Assembly (NCBI GenBank): GCA_020630275.1
Contig: JAHDBU010000010.1
Location: forward strand, 1-34,147
DNA length: 34,147 bases
Reading direction: 5' to 3'
From: Hellea sp.
GTDB taxonomy: Bacteria; Pseudomonadota; Alphaproteobacteria; Caulobacterales; Maricaulaceae
Under the pieces are notes generated by a model. It did no database searches, had not been told where the DNA came from, and was given only the letters and a program-made list of their open reading frames with translations. A program made the position numbers and the translations under genes. Every line of letters begins with the position of its first letter. The first letter of the stretch is position 1. Below, one piece after another: positions 18,665 to 28,194 of this stretch.

Positions 18665-19368
18665 GCGGTATTGGCTTTAAATTCGCGCCAACCTTTGGCG
18701 CGGAGGTCACAGGCCGGACACGCCCCACAGCCATATCCCCAATCATGTCGGGTACCTCTTTCGCCGAGATAGCAAGTATGGGTCGCTTCTAGAATAATGT
18801 CGACGAGTGCCTGACCACCCATATTTCGCGCCATTTTCCAGGCCCCGGCTTTGCTGACATGCATAAGCGGTGTTTCCAAGTTGAAAGTCTTGTCCATACC
18901 CATGGAAATAGATGTCATAGTCTGGTCCAACGTATCCTGACGGCAATCAGGATAGCCCGAAAAGTCCGCCTCACACATGCCACCAATCAGATGGGTGATA
19001 CCCCGGCGATAACCCAACGCAGCCGCGAAATTCAGGAAAATCAAATTGCGTCCAGGAACAAAAGTTGACGGCAATCCAGTCTCATCCATTTCGATTTTTA
19101 TGTCCCGCGTAAGCGAGGTCTCACTGATTTCACCCAAGACAGATAGATCAAGAATATGATCGTCTTTAAGGGCATCTTTCCAGTCGGTTTTCAAAGCAGC
19201 AATCTGTTCGCGGACCTGCGCCCGGCATTCTAGTTCAACAGCATGACGCTGTTCGTAATCAAACCCGACGGTTTCGACGTGATCAAATCTTTCCAACGCC
19301 CAGGCGAGACAAGTAGCCGAGTCTTGGCCCCCCGAAAACAACAACAGAGCTTTTGCGCATTTTTCCAT
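18661..19368 (-). CDS. queC: 7-cyano-7-deazaguanine synthase
   Basis: [56 protein letters not shown]. Confidence 0.96.
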   Translation of the reverse strand: MEKCAKALLLFSGGQDSATCLAWALERFDHVETVGFDYEQRHAVELECRAQVREQIAALKTDWKDALKDDHILDLSVLGEISETSLTRDIKIEMDETGLPSTFVPGRNLIFLNFAAALGYRRGITHLIGGMCEADFSGYPDCRQDTLDQTMTSISMGMDKTFNLETPLMHVSKAGAWKMARNMGGQALVDIILEATHTCYLGERGTRHDWGYGCGACPACDLRAKGWREFKANTA

Positions 19369-19443
19369 GGCCGCGCCTATATCCGCTTCTTTGAGCTTTG
19401 GCCAGTGGCACCTTTCTTGAATAGACTAGCTCGGAGGCAAAGA

Positions 19444-19929
19444 ATGCGAAAACGCACTATTATTATTGGTATAGCCATTCTGGAAATTCTCGCGATTCCA
19501 GCGGCAGCACATTTGCATTCAAATCTGGATATCAAGAAGCGCGTCAATGTAATTGCTGCAGAGATCGAAGCGCCGAAAGGGGTTAAAAGCTACTTTGTTA
19601 GTAGTGACGGTCCGTTTGTGGTTACCGGAGATGGTCTAAGAGGAAAAGCCATCATCGCCTTGTATACAAACGGTCAACTTGGTGAAGTCAGTTTTGGTAA
19701 AACAGCCCAACTGCCAGGCCCAGCTCAATCCTGCGTCGTTAGTCTTTCAGATCGGAAACAAATTATTTACGCGGCGGATCAGTCGACCGTCACCGATAAA
19801 GCCGATGTATTATCGGGAGCTGTGCTTTTTAACTTGTATCACGATCCAGCTCTAGAACCTGAAATTCAATTCTTGAGACCGTCCAAGGCGGATGGGTTGA
19901 AATCAACTGACTCTTGCCGTTCGCTTTAA
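19444..19929 (+). CDS. Hypothetical exported or membrane-anchored protein
   Basis: ATG 19444 after a GGAGG-like RBS; N-terminal hydrophobic segment IIIGIAILEILAIPAAAHLH. Upstream extension to 19243 overlaps queC antisense and is unlikely. Confidence 0.65.
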   Translation: MRKRTIIIGIAILEILAIPAAAHLHSNLDIKKRVNVIAAEIEAPKGVKSYFVSSDGPFVVTGDGLRGKAIIALYTNGQLGEVSFGKTAQLPGPAQSCVVSLSDRKQIIYAADQSTVTDKADVLSGAVLFNLYHDPALEPEIQFLRPSKADGLKSTDSCRSL

Positions 19930-19966
19930 TTCGGGATAGCTCCGAAACAATTCACAGGGAGCTAAC

Positions 19967-20422
19967 ATGGCAGGTCTATATTTTGACGAGTTTGAAGTCG
20001 GGCATATTTTCAAGCATGAGCTGCGCCGTACCATTACCGAAGCGGATAATATGTTGTTTTCCAACATGACATTAAATCCGCAACCCTTGCATATCGATTT
20101 TGATTTTGCCTCTAAAACCGAATTTGGCAAACCTCTGGTCAACAGCCTCTTTACCTTAGGGCTCATGATCGGGATTTCAGTGAATGATACAACAATTGGT
20201 ACAACGGTCGGTAATCTGGGAATGAGCGAAGTGAAATTCCCTCACCCTTTATTTCACGGCGACACAGTTCGGGTCGAAACGGAAGTCAAAGCCGTGCGCG
20301 CAAGCAAATCCCGTCCAACACAAGGGATCGTCACCTTCGTTCACCGCGCCTATAATCAGACGGATGACTTAGTGGCAATTTGCGAACGGGCAGCTCTCAT
20401 GCACAAAAGGCCTAAGAGCTAA
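19967..20422 (+). CDS. MaoC-like dehydratase (hot-dog fold)
   Basis: FDEFEVGHIFKHELRRTITEADNMLFSNMTLNPQPLHIDFDFA...GDTVRVETEV. Confidence 0.9.
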   Translation: MAGLYFDEFEVGHIFKHELRRTITEADNMLFSNMTLNPQPLHIDFDFASKTEFGKPLVNSLFTLGLMIGISVNDTTIGTTVGNLGMSEVKFPHPLFHGDTVRVETEVKAVRASKSRPTQGIVTFVHRAYNQTDDLVAICERAALMHKRPKS

Positions 20423-20436
20423 CTTTCGCCAAATAA

Positions 20437-20459
20437 AAACCCCGCTCAAGGCGGGGTTT
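20437..20459. terminator. Bidirectional intrinsic terminator between convergent maoC-like gene and TonB receptor gene
   Basis: AAACCCCGC-tcaag-GCGGGGTTT. Confidence 0.85.
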
Positions 20460-20483
20460 GAATTCTTGGAAACAAATCTCTTC

Positions 20484-22988
20484 CTAGAACTTGTATCGAA
20501 GTGTCGATCCGAACATGCGGCCTTCCTGCAAGAAGGCTGAACGGGAGCCAGTTCTTAGAACCGTGTTAAAGGTTACACCGCGTGTAACTTCGTCGGTTAG
20601 GTTGGTCACCCAAGCTTCCAATGTCCAATCTTCGTTATAGGTTAATCCACCACGAAGATTGATTTTGATTGATTCCTGCTGGACATCGAATGGGTTGAGC
20701 GGAGAATCCGCAAGTCCTGCAACCGTCGCTGGAACCAGTCGGCCTTGTGTCGAAGTCCGGCGGTCTCCTTCAAAACGCATCTGTCCGTTCAGGAAGTAAT
20801 CCAGACTTTCTGAGATATCATTTTGATAATTTGCGCCTAACAAGCCTACCCATTCTGGAGCATTTGTTAGAGAGAAACCACAAAGAGCTAACACACGGAC
20901 CGGCGCGTCTGTCGGGCCGCAATCGTCAGGGTATTCTGCATCCGTATAAGTGACCGCAGCCGTCAAGTCGAAATTATCTGACAAACGTGAGAAAGTTTCC
21001 ACTTCCACACCCCGTGATCTGGCTTTAGGAACGTTGAACGTCTGAAACTGAGCACCCGTAAATTCAAGAACCTGGAAGTCCGTAAAATCTTCCCAGAAGC
21101 CTGCAACATTTACCGTGATCCGACCATCCGCCAGTTTAGACTTTAACCCGATTTCATAGGCGTCGACCTTCTCAGAGGCAAAGCGCGGGTCGGCGCCACC
21201 GACTGCTGCAGTCGAGTCAAGGTTGAAACCACCTGACTTGTAACCATGTGTGAAGCTGCCATAAACATTCGCATTGCTACCAACATCATATGACAGCTTT
21301 CCGGTATAAATCAGTTCATCATCTTTGAATTCACCCGCAAAAGTTCTCGGTAAAGGAAAGAACTGAGCTTGAGGTAAATCGGCGGGCGCCGTGAAGGCGA
21401 AGCACCCTGTGCCAAATACCGGGCCAAAGACACTAGGCGGAGATCCGGCAAAGAAAGGCTGACCTTGAGGCGTAAACTGGACATTTGCCAACAAGCTCGT
21501 GCAAAGTGGGTTATTCACACTTGGCTGTGTGAAGCTGCCGTCTTTGCTTTCGTCTGTATATCGAAGCCCTACGGTAACACTTAAGTCGTCGGTTACATCA
21601 AAAATATTGTGCGTAAACAGCGAGTAGCTTTTACTATTTTGAGTGTATTTATTTGTGGCACGAACCACAGATGGATCGACACCACCCGATAGTAGCGTTA
21701 ACGGATTTGGCCCGAAGGCGGCACCAAACAGTGCGCCAATGAGCTCGCCATAGTCTTCACCAAGGCTGAAATTGACCTGTTGTTCAATATCTTCATCAGA
21801 ATAATAAGCGCCAACAAGCCAATCGATTTTTCCGGCTTCGCCTTGAACTCTAAGCTCGTGGGTCATGGTATCAATAAAGGTACCACCACCTTGATCGCTG
21901 CGAGTAACGTTGAAAATGTCCAGCCCAGAGAAACCTGAATCATAAAGCTCAGCGGCCTCATATTCGCGGTATGATCCGACATATACGAGATCCATCGAGT
22001 CAGACAGATTATACTCTAGATCCGCTGTAAATCCGATTTGTTCATTACTTGGATCAGGCACTTGTGAAGAGGATGCCCAACGATCATCAAGAGCCGCATC
22101 CAATACGTCAGTCTCAAAAATATTAGCTGCAACATTTGGTGCAGTCATTCCACCTCGGGGGCCTAGCCCAACGGCGTTGAAAACGCCGCCTAACTCAATC
22201 GGTGATGCCAAAAGTTCGACAGCTGAACAGCAAACAGAGTCACTATCGGAATAATCTGCGATCAAACGACCTTGAAGCCCGCCCGTCTCAAATCCTAGTT
22301 GACCCCGCAACATCATTTGGCTGATCGTATTCGACTCACCAATTTTTGTCCCAGTTCTGTCATAAATATCAATTTCACCATCCCGCTCTCTGATCGCTCC
22401 TGACACGCGCGCGGCCAAAGTATCGTCAACCAAAGGAATATTCACAGCACCCTGTAAACTACGAAGATTGTGATTACCGATTGAGGCGTTCACAAAGCCT
22501 TCCATTTCATTCATGACCGGACGCTTGTTAGTGATGTTCAATGCACCCGCTGAGGTGTTCCGACCGAATAGCGTTCCTTGTGGACCGCGCAGAACTTCGA
22601 CCCGTTCCACATCCACAAATTCCCCGAGAGCAACGCCCGGACGAGATTGGTAAGCTCCATCAATGAAAATACCGACAGCGGACTCAAAGCCGATATTGTT
22701 CGATGTGGTACCGACGCCGCGGACACGCAAAACAACCGATCCTGATGCGATCTGTGCATTGGATGTCGAGAAGCTCGGTGCGACACTTGTCAGGTTTTGG
22801 ATATTGACCACCCCTTGCTTTTCCAAAGTTTCCGGTAGAACAGCCGTCACCGCAATTGGAACATCTTGAATGCTTTCGGCACGACGGGTCGCCGTAACAA
22901 TAATCTCGTCATCCTGAGCAACCGCCTCGACGGGCACACACGCCGCTAATGCAGAAGTTGCCAGCAGTAATTTGATGGTAGTTTTCAT
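20484..22988 (-). CDS. TonB-dependent receptor
   Basis: Signal peptide, DEIIVTATRRAESIQDVPIAVTAV TonB box/plug, VEVLRGPQGTLFGRNTSAGALNI, C-terminal beta-strand ending RYKF. Confidence 0.95.
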   Translation of the reverse strand: MKTTIKLLLATSALAACVPVEAVAQDDEIIVTATRRAESIQDVPIAVTAVLPETLEKQGVVNIQNLTSVAPSFSTSNAQIASGSVVLRVRGVGTTSNNIGFESAVGIFIDGAYQSRPGVALGEFVDVERVEVLRGPQGTLFGRNTSAGALNITNKRPVMNEMEGFVNASIGNHNLRSLQGAVNIPLVDDTLAARVSGAIRERDGEIDIYDRTGTKIGESNTISQMMLRGQLGFETGGLQGRLIADYSDSDSVCCSAVELLASPIELGGVFNAVGLGPRGGMTAPNVAANIFETDVLDAALDDRWASSSQVPDPSNEQIGFTADLEYNLSDSMDLVYVGSYREYEAAELYDSGFSGLDIFNVTRSDQGGGTFIDTMTHELRVQGEAGKIDWLVGAYYSDEDIEQQVNFSLGEDYGELIGALFGAAFGPNPLTLLSGGVDPSVVRATNKYTQNSKSYSLFTHNIFDVTDDLSVTVGLRYTDESKDGSFTQPSVNNPLCTSLLANVQFTPQGQPFFAGSPPSVFGPVFGTGCFAFTAPADLPQAQFFPLPRTFAGEFKDDELIYTGKLSYDVGSNANVYGSFTHGYKSGGFNLDSTAAVGGADPRFASEKVDAYEIGLKSKLADGRITVNVAGFWEDFTDFQVLEFTGAQFQTFNVPKARSRGVEVETFSRLSDNFDLTAAVTYTDAEYPDDCGPTDAPVRVLALCGFSLTNAPEWVGLLGANYQNDISESLDYFLNGQMRFEGDRRTSTQGRLVPATVAGLADSPLNPFDVQQESIKINLRGGLTYNEDWTLEAWVTNLTDEVTRGVTFNTVLRTGSRSAFLQEGRMFGSTLRYKF

Positions 22989-23174
22989 TTCTTCCCCTTT
23001 TTTGGTTTGATCGAATTATTATTCGTTATTGCTAAAACTCTATCTGGCGAGCTCACATTTGGCCAAACAAAATTGTGCGCATATGCAAAAAATTGAGTAT
23101 TTTCGGCTTATTTCAACGGCTTTGTTGCATTTCTGTCACAAATAATAACGAACAAAATATGTTAGGCGACTCAA

Positions 23175-23756
23175 ATGATCAGAAGACAGTTAGACAAAGT
23201 CATAGCCGCCGCAGGGAGCATTTATGCCCTTTGGGTTCTTGGGGTTGTGTCATTTTTGGAGAGCGCACTCCTTCCAATACCCGTCGATCCATTTGCCTTG
23301 CCTGTGATGATGGCCAACCGAAAACGGCTATGGCAAGCGGCTCTTGTCGCCAGCCTGGCCTCGGTAGCAGGCGGTTGTCTGGGCTATTATATCGGCGCTT
23401 TTCTCGCGGACAGCTTCGCTGCTTGGGTTATCAACAGTTATGGCATGGATAAACAATTTGATGGATTCAAAACCGATTTGCAAACCAAGGGCGGTTGGAT
23501 GATTGCAGTGGCTGCAATTTCTCCCATTCCTTATAAACTGGGCGCTATTGCGGCGGGCGTTGTTAAATTCAGCTTCCCGCTTTTCCTCACCATTTCCATA
23601 TTTTGCCGAACATTACGCTTCTTAGCATTTGCAGGGGCAATTTACGTTTTGGGTCCGTCTTTCGAGCGAGTGTTGAAACAAAAGCCTGCTCTGGTAACAG
23701 CTTTGCTGATAGCTGTGACAATTGCAGGATTTGCGGCCCTTTTTTATGTATTCTAA
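23175..23756 (+). CDS. YqaA/DedA-like (SNARE-associated family) membrane protein
   Basis: 193 aa multi-TM; ESALLPIPVDPFALPVMMANR, GGCLGYYIGAFL, ISPIPYKLGAIAAG. Confidence 0.85.
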   Translation: MIRRQLDKVIAAAGSIYALWVLGVVSFLESALLPIPVDPFALPVMMANRKRLWQAALVASLASVAGGCLGYYIGAFLADSFAAWVINSYGMDKQFDGFKTDLQTKGGWMIAVAAISPIPYKLGAIAAGVVKFSFPLFLTISIFCRTLRFLAFAGAIYVLGPSFERVLKQKPALVTALLIAVTIAGFAALFYVF

Positions 23757-23809
23757 TCAAACCAATTTGTCACACGCCCATTCCATCAAAATCAGTTAGA
23801 AGGCGCACC

Positions 23810-25678
23810 ATGTCGGAACAAGACAAACAATTTCGGCGTGGCGGAGGGACAGCTTACGCAGCCAAGATTGATCAAGAGAGCGGACATCGTTCGCGGTCTC
23901 GGTCCATCAAACCTCTCCGTTACATCTGGCCATTTATTGCACGGTATCCGGGACGCCTGATTCTGTTTTTGATCTTTTTGGCTTTGTCTTCCATCGCAAC
24001 GTTGACGATTCCAGCTCTAGCCAAACTCATTATTGATTGCGGGTTTGGCGGCGAAAAGGCTTTGACCATTGAAATGTGCCAAACCATCAATGTCTACGGC
24101 GCAGCAGACCTCTCGCCTTACTTCAAATTTGCGTTTATTATTGTGGGCATCTACGCCATTGTGGGGCCGGTCCGAGCGTTCCTGATCAACACCCTTGGAC
24201 AACGGGTGATCGCCGATATCCGCAACAAAGTTTACTCGCATCTCTTAACACTCAGCCCAGCCTATTTTGAGCGGGTTCGAACCGGAGAAGTGCTCTCCCG
24301 CCTGACGACCGATACAACCCTTATCGAAACGGTTGTGACAGGTTCGATCTCGTTTGGCATCCGCGCTCTAGCCGTCGCGGCCGGCGCTATTTTCATGATG
24401 TTTTTCACCAATTGGAAAATGGCGCTCATGGTCGTGGCTATGGGCCCCCTGATCCTGATACCAGTGATTGTTCTGGGCCGAAAAATCCGCAATCTCTCCC
24501 GCGATGGACAAGACCGCTTGGCCGATGCTTCTGCCCGAGCGGGTGAAACCTTGTCAGCCATCCAGACCGTACAAGCTTACACGCGGGAAGGATATGAAGA
24601 CGCGGCATTTTCAGCGGTCGTAGACGCGACTTATGATTTACAGGAAAAACGAATTGTCATCCGGACATTTTTGACTGCGATCATATTCTTAGTGGCTCTA
24701 GGCGGTGTTGTTAGCATTCTATGGTACGGAGCCAATGAAGTCGTATCCGGCCATATGACAGGTGGCGACATCGGACAGTTCTCTCTTTATGCCTTTTTGG
24801 CGTTGTCAAACTTCTCATTTCTAACAGAGACCTGGACAAACTTGTTACGCGCAGCAGGTGCATCTGAACGCCTTGTGGAGATATTGCAGGCTAAGCCAGA
24901 AATCTTGTCGCCTTCGAACCCAAAAACGCCAAAGTCTGATACCGGCATTATTTTTGAAAATGTAGCATTCAGATATCCAACTCGACCGGATGATATTGTT
25001 ATTGAAGAACTGAGCTTTAGTGTCAGCCCGGGCGAAACCATTGCAATTGTCGGTCCCTCAGGAGCTGGCAAATCGACATTGTTTCAACTTATGCTCAGGT
25101 TCTACGACATTAAGTCCGGCGCCATATATCTGGGCGGCGTCAACACGAGGGAGATGAACCCGGAAACTCTGCGCGAACAATTTGCAATCGTCCAGCAAAA
25201 CACACCTTTGTTTTCTGGCTCGGCGATGGACAATATCCGATATGGCCGTGAGGGCGCAAGCGACGCAGACGTCAAAGCCGCTGCCAAAGCTGCTTTTGCT
25301 GACGACTTTATTATGACCTTACCCGAGGGCTATGAGACCGATCTCGGAGAAAGAGCGACCACTTTATCAGGCGGTCAACGTCAGCGCATCGCCATTGCAC
25401 GGGCCATCCTAAGAGATGCACCGATCCTGCTGCTGGACGAAGCGACAAGTGCACTGGACGCTGAAAGTGAATTAGCGGTCCAAAAGGCGTTCGAGGCTCT
25501 GTCCAAAGACAGAACCACACTCGTCATTGCTCACCGACTAGCCACCGTGAAAAAAGCAGACCGAATAATTGTTATGGACAAAGGCCGGATTGTCGAGGAA
25601 GGCACTCACGAAGACTTGGTTAAGAATGGTGCACTCTATGCACGCCTGGCCGATTTGCAATTCAATCCCATCAATTAA
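23810..25678 (+). CDS. ABC transporter, fused permease/ATPase (exporter type)
   Basis: Walker A GPSGAGKST, signature LSGGQRQRIAIARA, Walker B ILLLDEATSALD; start MSEQDKQFRRGG at 23810. Confidence 0.95.
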   Translation: MSEQDKQFRRGGGTAYAAKIDQESGHRSRSRSIKPLRYIWPFIARYPGRLILFLIFLALSSIATLTIPALAKLIIDCGFGGEKALTIEMCQTINVYGAADLSPYFKFAFIIVGIYAIVGPVRAFLINTLGQRVIADIRNKVYSHLLTLSPAYFERVRTGEVLSRLTTDTTLIETVVTGSISFGIRALAVAAGAIFMMFFTNWKMALMVVAMGPLILIPVIVLGRKIRNLSRDGQDRLADASARAGETLSAIQTVQAYTREGYEDAAFSAVVDATYDLQEKRIVIRTFLTAIIFLVALGGVVSILWYGANEVVSGHMTGGDIGQFSLYAFLALSNFSFLTETWTNLLRAAGASERLVEILQAKPEILSPSNPKTPKSDTGIIFENVAFRYPTRPDDIVIEELSFSVSPGETIAIVGPSGAGKSTLFQLMLRFYDIKSGAIYLGGVNTREMNPETLREQFAIVQQNTPLFSGSAMDNIRYGREGASDADVKAAAKAAFADDFIMTLPEGYETDLGERATTLSGGQRQRIAIARAILRDAPILLLDEATSALDAESELAVQKAFEALSKDRTTLVIAHRLATVKKADRIIVMDKGRIVEEGTHEDLVKNGALYARLADLQFNPIN

Positions 25679-27510
25679 GCCATCCAATCAGGCTCGCCTA
25701 AGAATGAGGCCCCTTCTTCGGCGTTACGACTAGCGGCCCGCATTGGCGCGAACATGTCCATACCTGTCATATCCGATAGAGCCCGCTTTTTAGGTTCGAC
25801 TTTCTCGCGCTTGGAGAGATCAACTCCTACCACTTCAACCATGTTATTCAGTGGATCAATGCGGATCATATCACCATTCTCGACCTGTGACAGCGGTCCG
25901 CCCTCCAAAGCTTCTGGTACAGCATGAATGGCGGCAGGAAATTTCCCTGACGCACCGGAAAGACGACCATCTGTTATTAGGGCGACTTTAAACCCTTTAT
26001 CCATCTGCGCACCAAAGATTGGCGTCAACGCATGCAACTCAGGCATGCCATTCGCTCGCGGGCCCTGAAATCTTAAAACAACAACGAAGTCTTTTTCCAA
26101 TTCGCCAGCCTTATGCATTGTTTTGAGCTCGTCTTGGTGCTCAATGACGATCGCGGGCGCTTCGACAAACCAGTTTTCACGCTTGACAGCCGACACCTTC
26201 ATCATGCTCCGACCGAGATTACCCGTTAACAGGCGCAATCCGCCGTCGGGACGAAATGGCGATTTGAAATCTGTCAAAATCTCTTTGTCGAGGCTTTCCG
26301 TCGGACCTTTTCTAAACAGAACATAATCTGCTTCGGCATGAGCATTCCGAATAGGTTCTCGCGTATACTCATGGAGACCATTGCCGCCTGCAATTGTCGT
26401 CACGTCTGGATGAACGAGGCCTTCTTCAATGAGTTCACCGACTAGATAGGCCATGCCGCCGGCTGCGTGGAAGTGATTCACATCAGCGACACCATTGGGA
26501 TATACTTTACAAATCAGGGGTACAGCCGCAGAAATCTCAGCAAAGTCATCCCAATTTACGATGATGCCCGCCGCGCGTGCGATAGCCACAAGGTGAATAG
26601 CCACATTGGTTGATCCGCCCGTTGCCATTAGACCAACCAGACCGTTAATGACCGCTTTTTCGTCAACAACTTTGCCAATAGGCGTGTAGTCGTCGCCTAA
26701 GTGAGAAATTTGAATAGCCCGACGTGTCGCCTGAGCGGTCAAGGCATCGCGTAAAGGTGTGTTGGGATGGACAAAAGACGTGCCCGGCAATTGCAGCCCC
26801 ATCAATTCCATCAGCATTTGATTAGAATTAGCCGTGCCATAAAATGTGCATGTTCCCGGTGCATGGTAAGAGGCAGCCTCAGCTTTCAACAATTCTTCAC
26901 GGCCGATTTCACCCAAAGCAAATTGCTGGCGTATTTTCGCTTTTTCTGGATTGGGGATACCAGAGGGCATGGGACCGGCTGGCGCGAAAATCGCCGGTAG
27001 ATGACCATATCGGAGCGCCCCAATCAACAACCCCGGAACGATTTTGTCGCAAACACCTAGCAGAATTGAAGCGTCAAACATGTCGTGAGAAAGCGCTACC
27101 GCCGTGCTCATGGCAATTGTGTCGCGAGACAATAGCGATAACTCCATGCCGTCTTTGCCTTGGGTCACCCCGTCACACATCGCTGGCGTACCGCCTGCAA
27201 CTTGCGCCGTGGCCCCATTGCGCCGCGCAGCATGTTTTATCAATGGCGGAAACTTCTCAAAAGGCTGATGCGCTGACAGCATGTCATTATAAGACGTGAC
27301 TATGCCTATATTCGCCCACCCGGCTCCGAGAATATCCGTTTTTTCGTGTAATGGGCAGGCGGCAGCTGCATGAGCAAGATTACCTTCAGATAGGAATTTA
27401 CGTCGCGGTCCATCTCGGTAATTAGACTTGAGCTGATCTAGGTATCCGGCGCGAGATTTCGCCGAACGCTTGATGATGCGGTCGGTAACGGTCTGAATAA
27501 TTGAATTCAT
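25675..27510 (-). CDS. edd: Phosphogluconate dehydratase
   Basis: SYNDMLSAHQPFEKFPPLIK, CDGVTQGKDGMELSLLSRDTIAMSTAVALSHDMFDA, TDGRLSGASGKFPAAIH. Confidence 0.96.
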   Translation of the reverse strand: MNSIIQTVTDRIIKRSAKSRAGYLDQLKSNYRDGPRRKFLSEGNLAHAAAACPLHEKTDILGAGWANIGIVTSYNDMLSAHQPFEKFPPLIKHAARRNGATAQVAGGTPAMCDGVTQGKDGMELSLLSRDTIAMSTAVALSHDMFDASILLGVCDKIVPGLLIGALRYGHLPAIFAPAGPMPSGIPNPEKAKIRQQFALGEIGREELLKAEAASYHAPGTCTFYGTANSNQMLMELMGLQLPGTSFVHPNTPLRDALTAQATRRAIQISHLGDDYTPIGKVVDEKAVINGLVGLMATGGSTNVAIHLVAIARAAGIIVNWDDFAEISAAVPLICKVYPNGVADVNHFHAAGGMAYLVGELIEEGLVHPDVTTIAGGNGLHEYTREPIRNAHAEADYVLFRKGPTESLDKEILTDFKSPFRPDGGLRLLTGNLGRSMMKVSAVKRENWFVEAPAIVIEHQDELKTMHKAGELEKDFVVVLRFQGPRANGMPELHALTPIFGAQMDKGFKVALITDGRLSGASGKFPAAIHAVPEALEGGPLSQVENGDMIRIDPLNNMVEVVGVDLSKREKVEPKKRALSDMTGMDMFAPMRAASRNAEEGASFLGEPDWMA

Positions 27511-27519
27511 TTTTAATCC

Positions 27520-28194
27520 TTATGGCGCCCACATTACGGTCAATCGGCGCCCTGCGGCAAGTAGGGCTTTGACAGGCGCTTCAAAGACTGACTTTTCTGT
27601 CGCGTGCTCAAATACTCTACGCTTTTCCTCGCCCGTTATGAGAAGAAGGATTTGCTTGCTATTCATTACTGCGGGCAAAGTCATCGTTAGACGATGCGGA
27701 TAAATACCAGCACCAGGGCATCCCATCGCATCAATCTCAATTGTATGTTGATTTGAATGAGGATTTAGCGCGTCTTGTAAACCGACAGAACCTGGAAACC
27801 AACTTGCCGTGTGTCCATCTGTACCCATTCCCATAATCGTTAGGTCAAAACCGTTGGGACTAAATTCATGGCTTGCCAATGGCGTGAAAGACATGTCGGC
27901 TGCTAGGTTTTGAACGAATAACGAACGTACCATTGCCGCATTCGACCCCAATGGATCATCAGTTATGCGATCATCCACGAGGGTCGAAGTTACCCGGTGC
28001 CAGTTGAGCGGCGCTTTCGAAAGCGCTGTATAAACAGGTTTGGGCGTTGATCCCCCGGAAAGCGCCAAATTCGTTTGACCCGATGAATATTTGACCAAAT
28101 CAGTCACATATTGACACGCAGCCTCAACCAAAGCGTCTCGGGCATCGTATAGCTGGAAGCGATAATTTGATTGTATGTGTTGGCTCAGTCCCAT
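27520..28194 (-). CDS. pgl: 6-phosphogluconolactonase
   Basis: LALSGGSTPKPVYTAL, DDRITDDPLGSNAAMVR, GMGTDGHTASWFPGS. Confidence 0.95.
   Translation of the reverse strand: MGLSQHIQSNYRFQLYDARDALVEAACQYVTDLVKYSSGQTNLALSGGSTPKPVYTALSKAPLNWHRVTSTLVDDRITDDPLGSNAAMVRSLFVQNLAADMSFTPLASHEFSPNGFDLTIMGMGTDGHTASWFPGSVGLQDALNPHSNQHTIEIDAMGCPGAGIYPHRLTMTLPAVMNSKQILLLITGEEKRRVFEHATEKSVFEAPVKALLAAGRRLTVMWAP

Noticed and set aside
18661-19443. Possible preQ1-type riboswitch upstream of queC
   Set aside because: The 75-nt region upstream of queC shows no preQ1-like hairpin plus A-rich tail that I can recognise.
22225-22240. Vicinal cysteines (SVCCSAVEL) in the TonB-dependent receptor
   Set aside because: As I recall, a Cys-Cys near this position is common in this large alphaproteobacterial receptor group; not distinctive without an alignment.
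23603-23809. N-terminal extension of the ABC transporter ORF
   Set aside because: Overlaps the YqaA-like gene out of frame; the natural start is MSEQDKQFRRGG at 23810.
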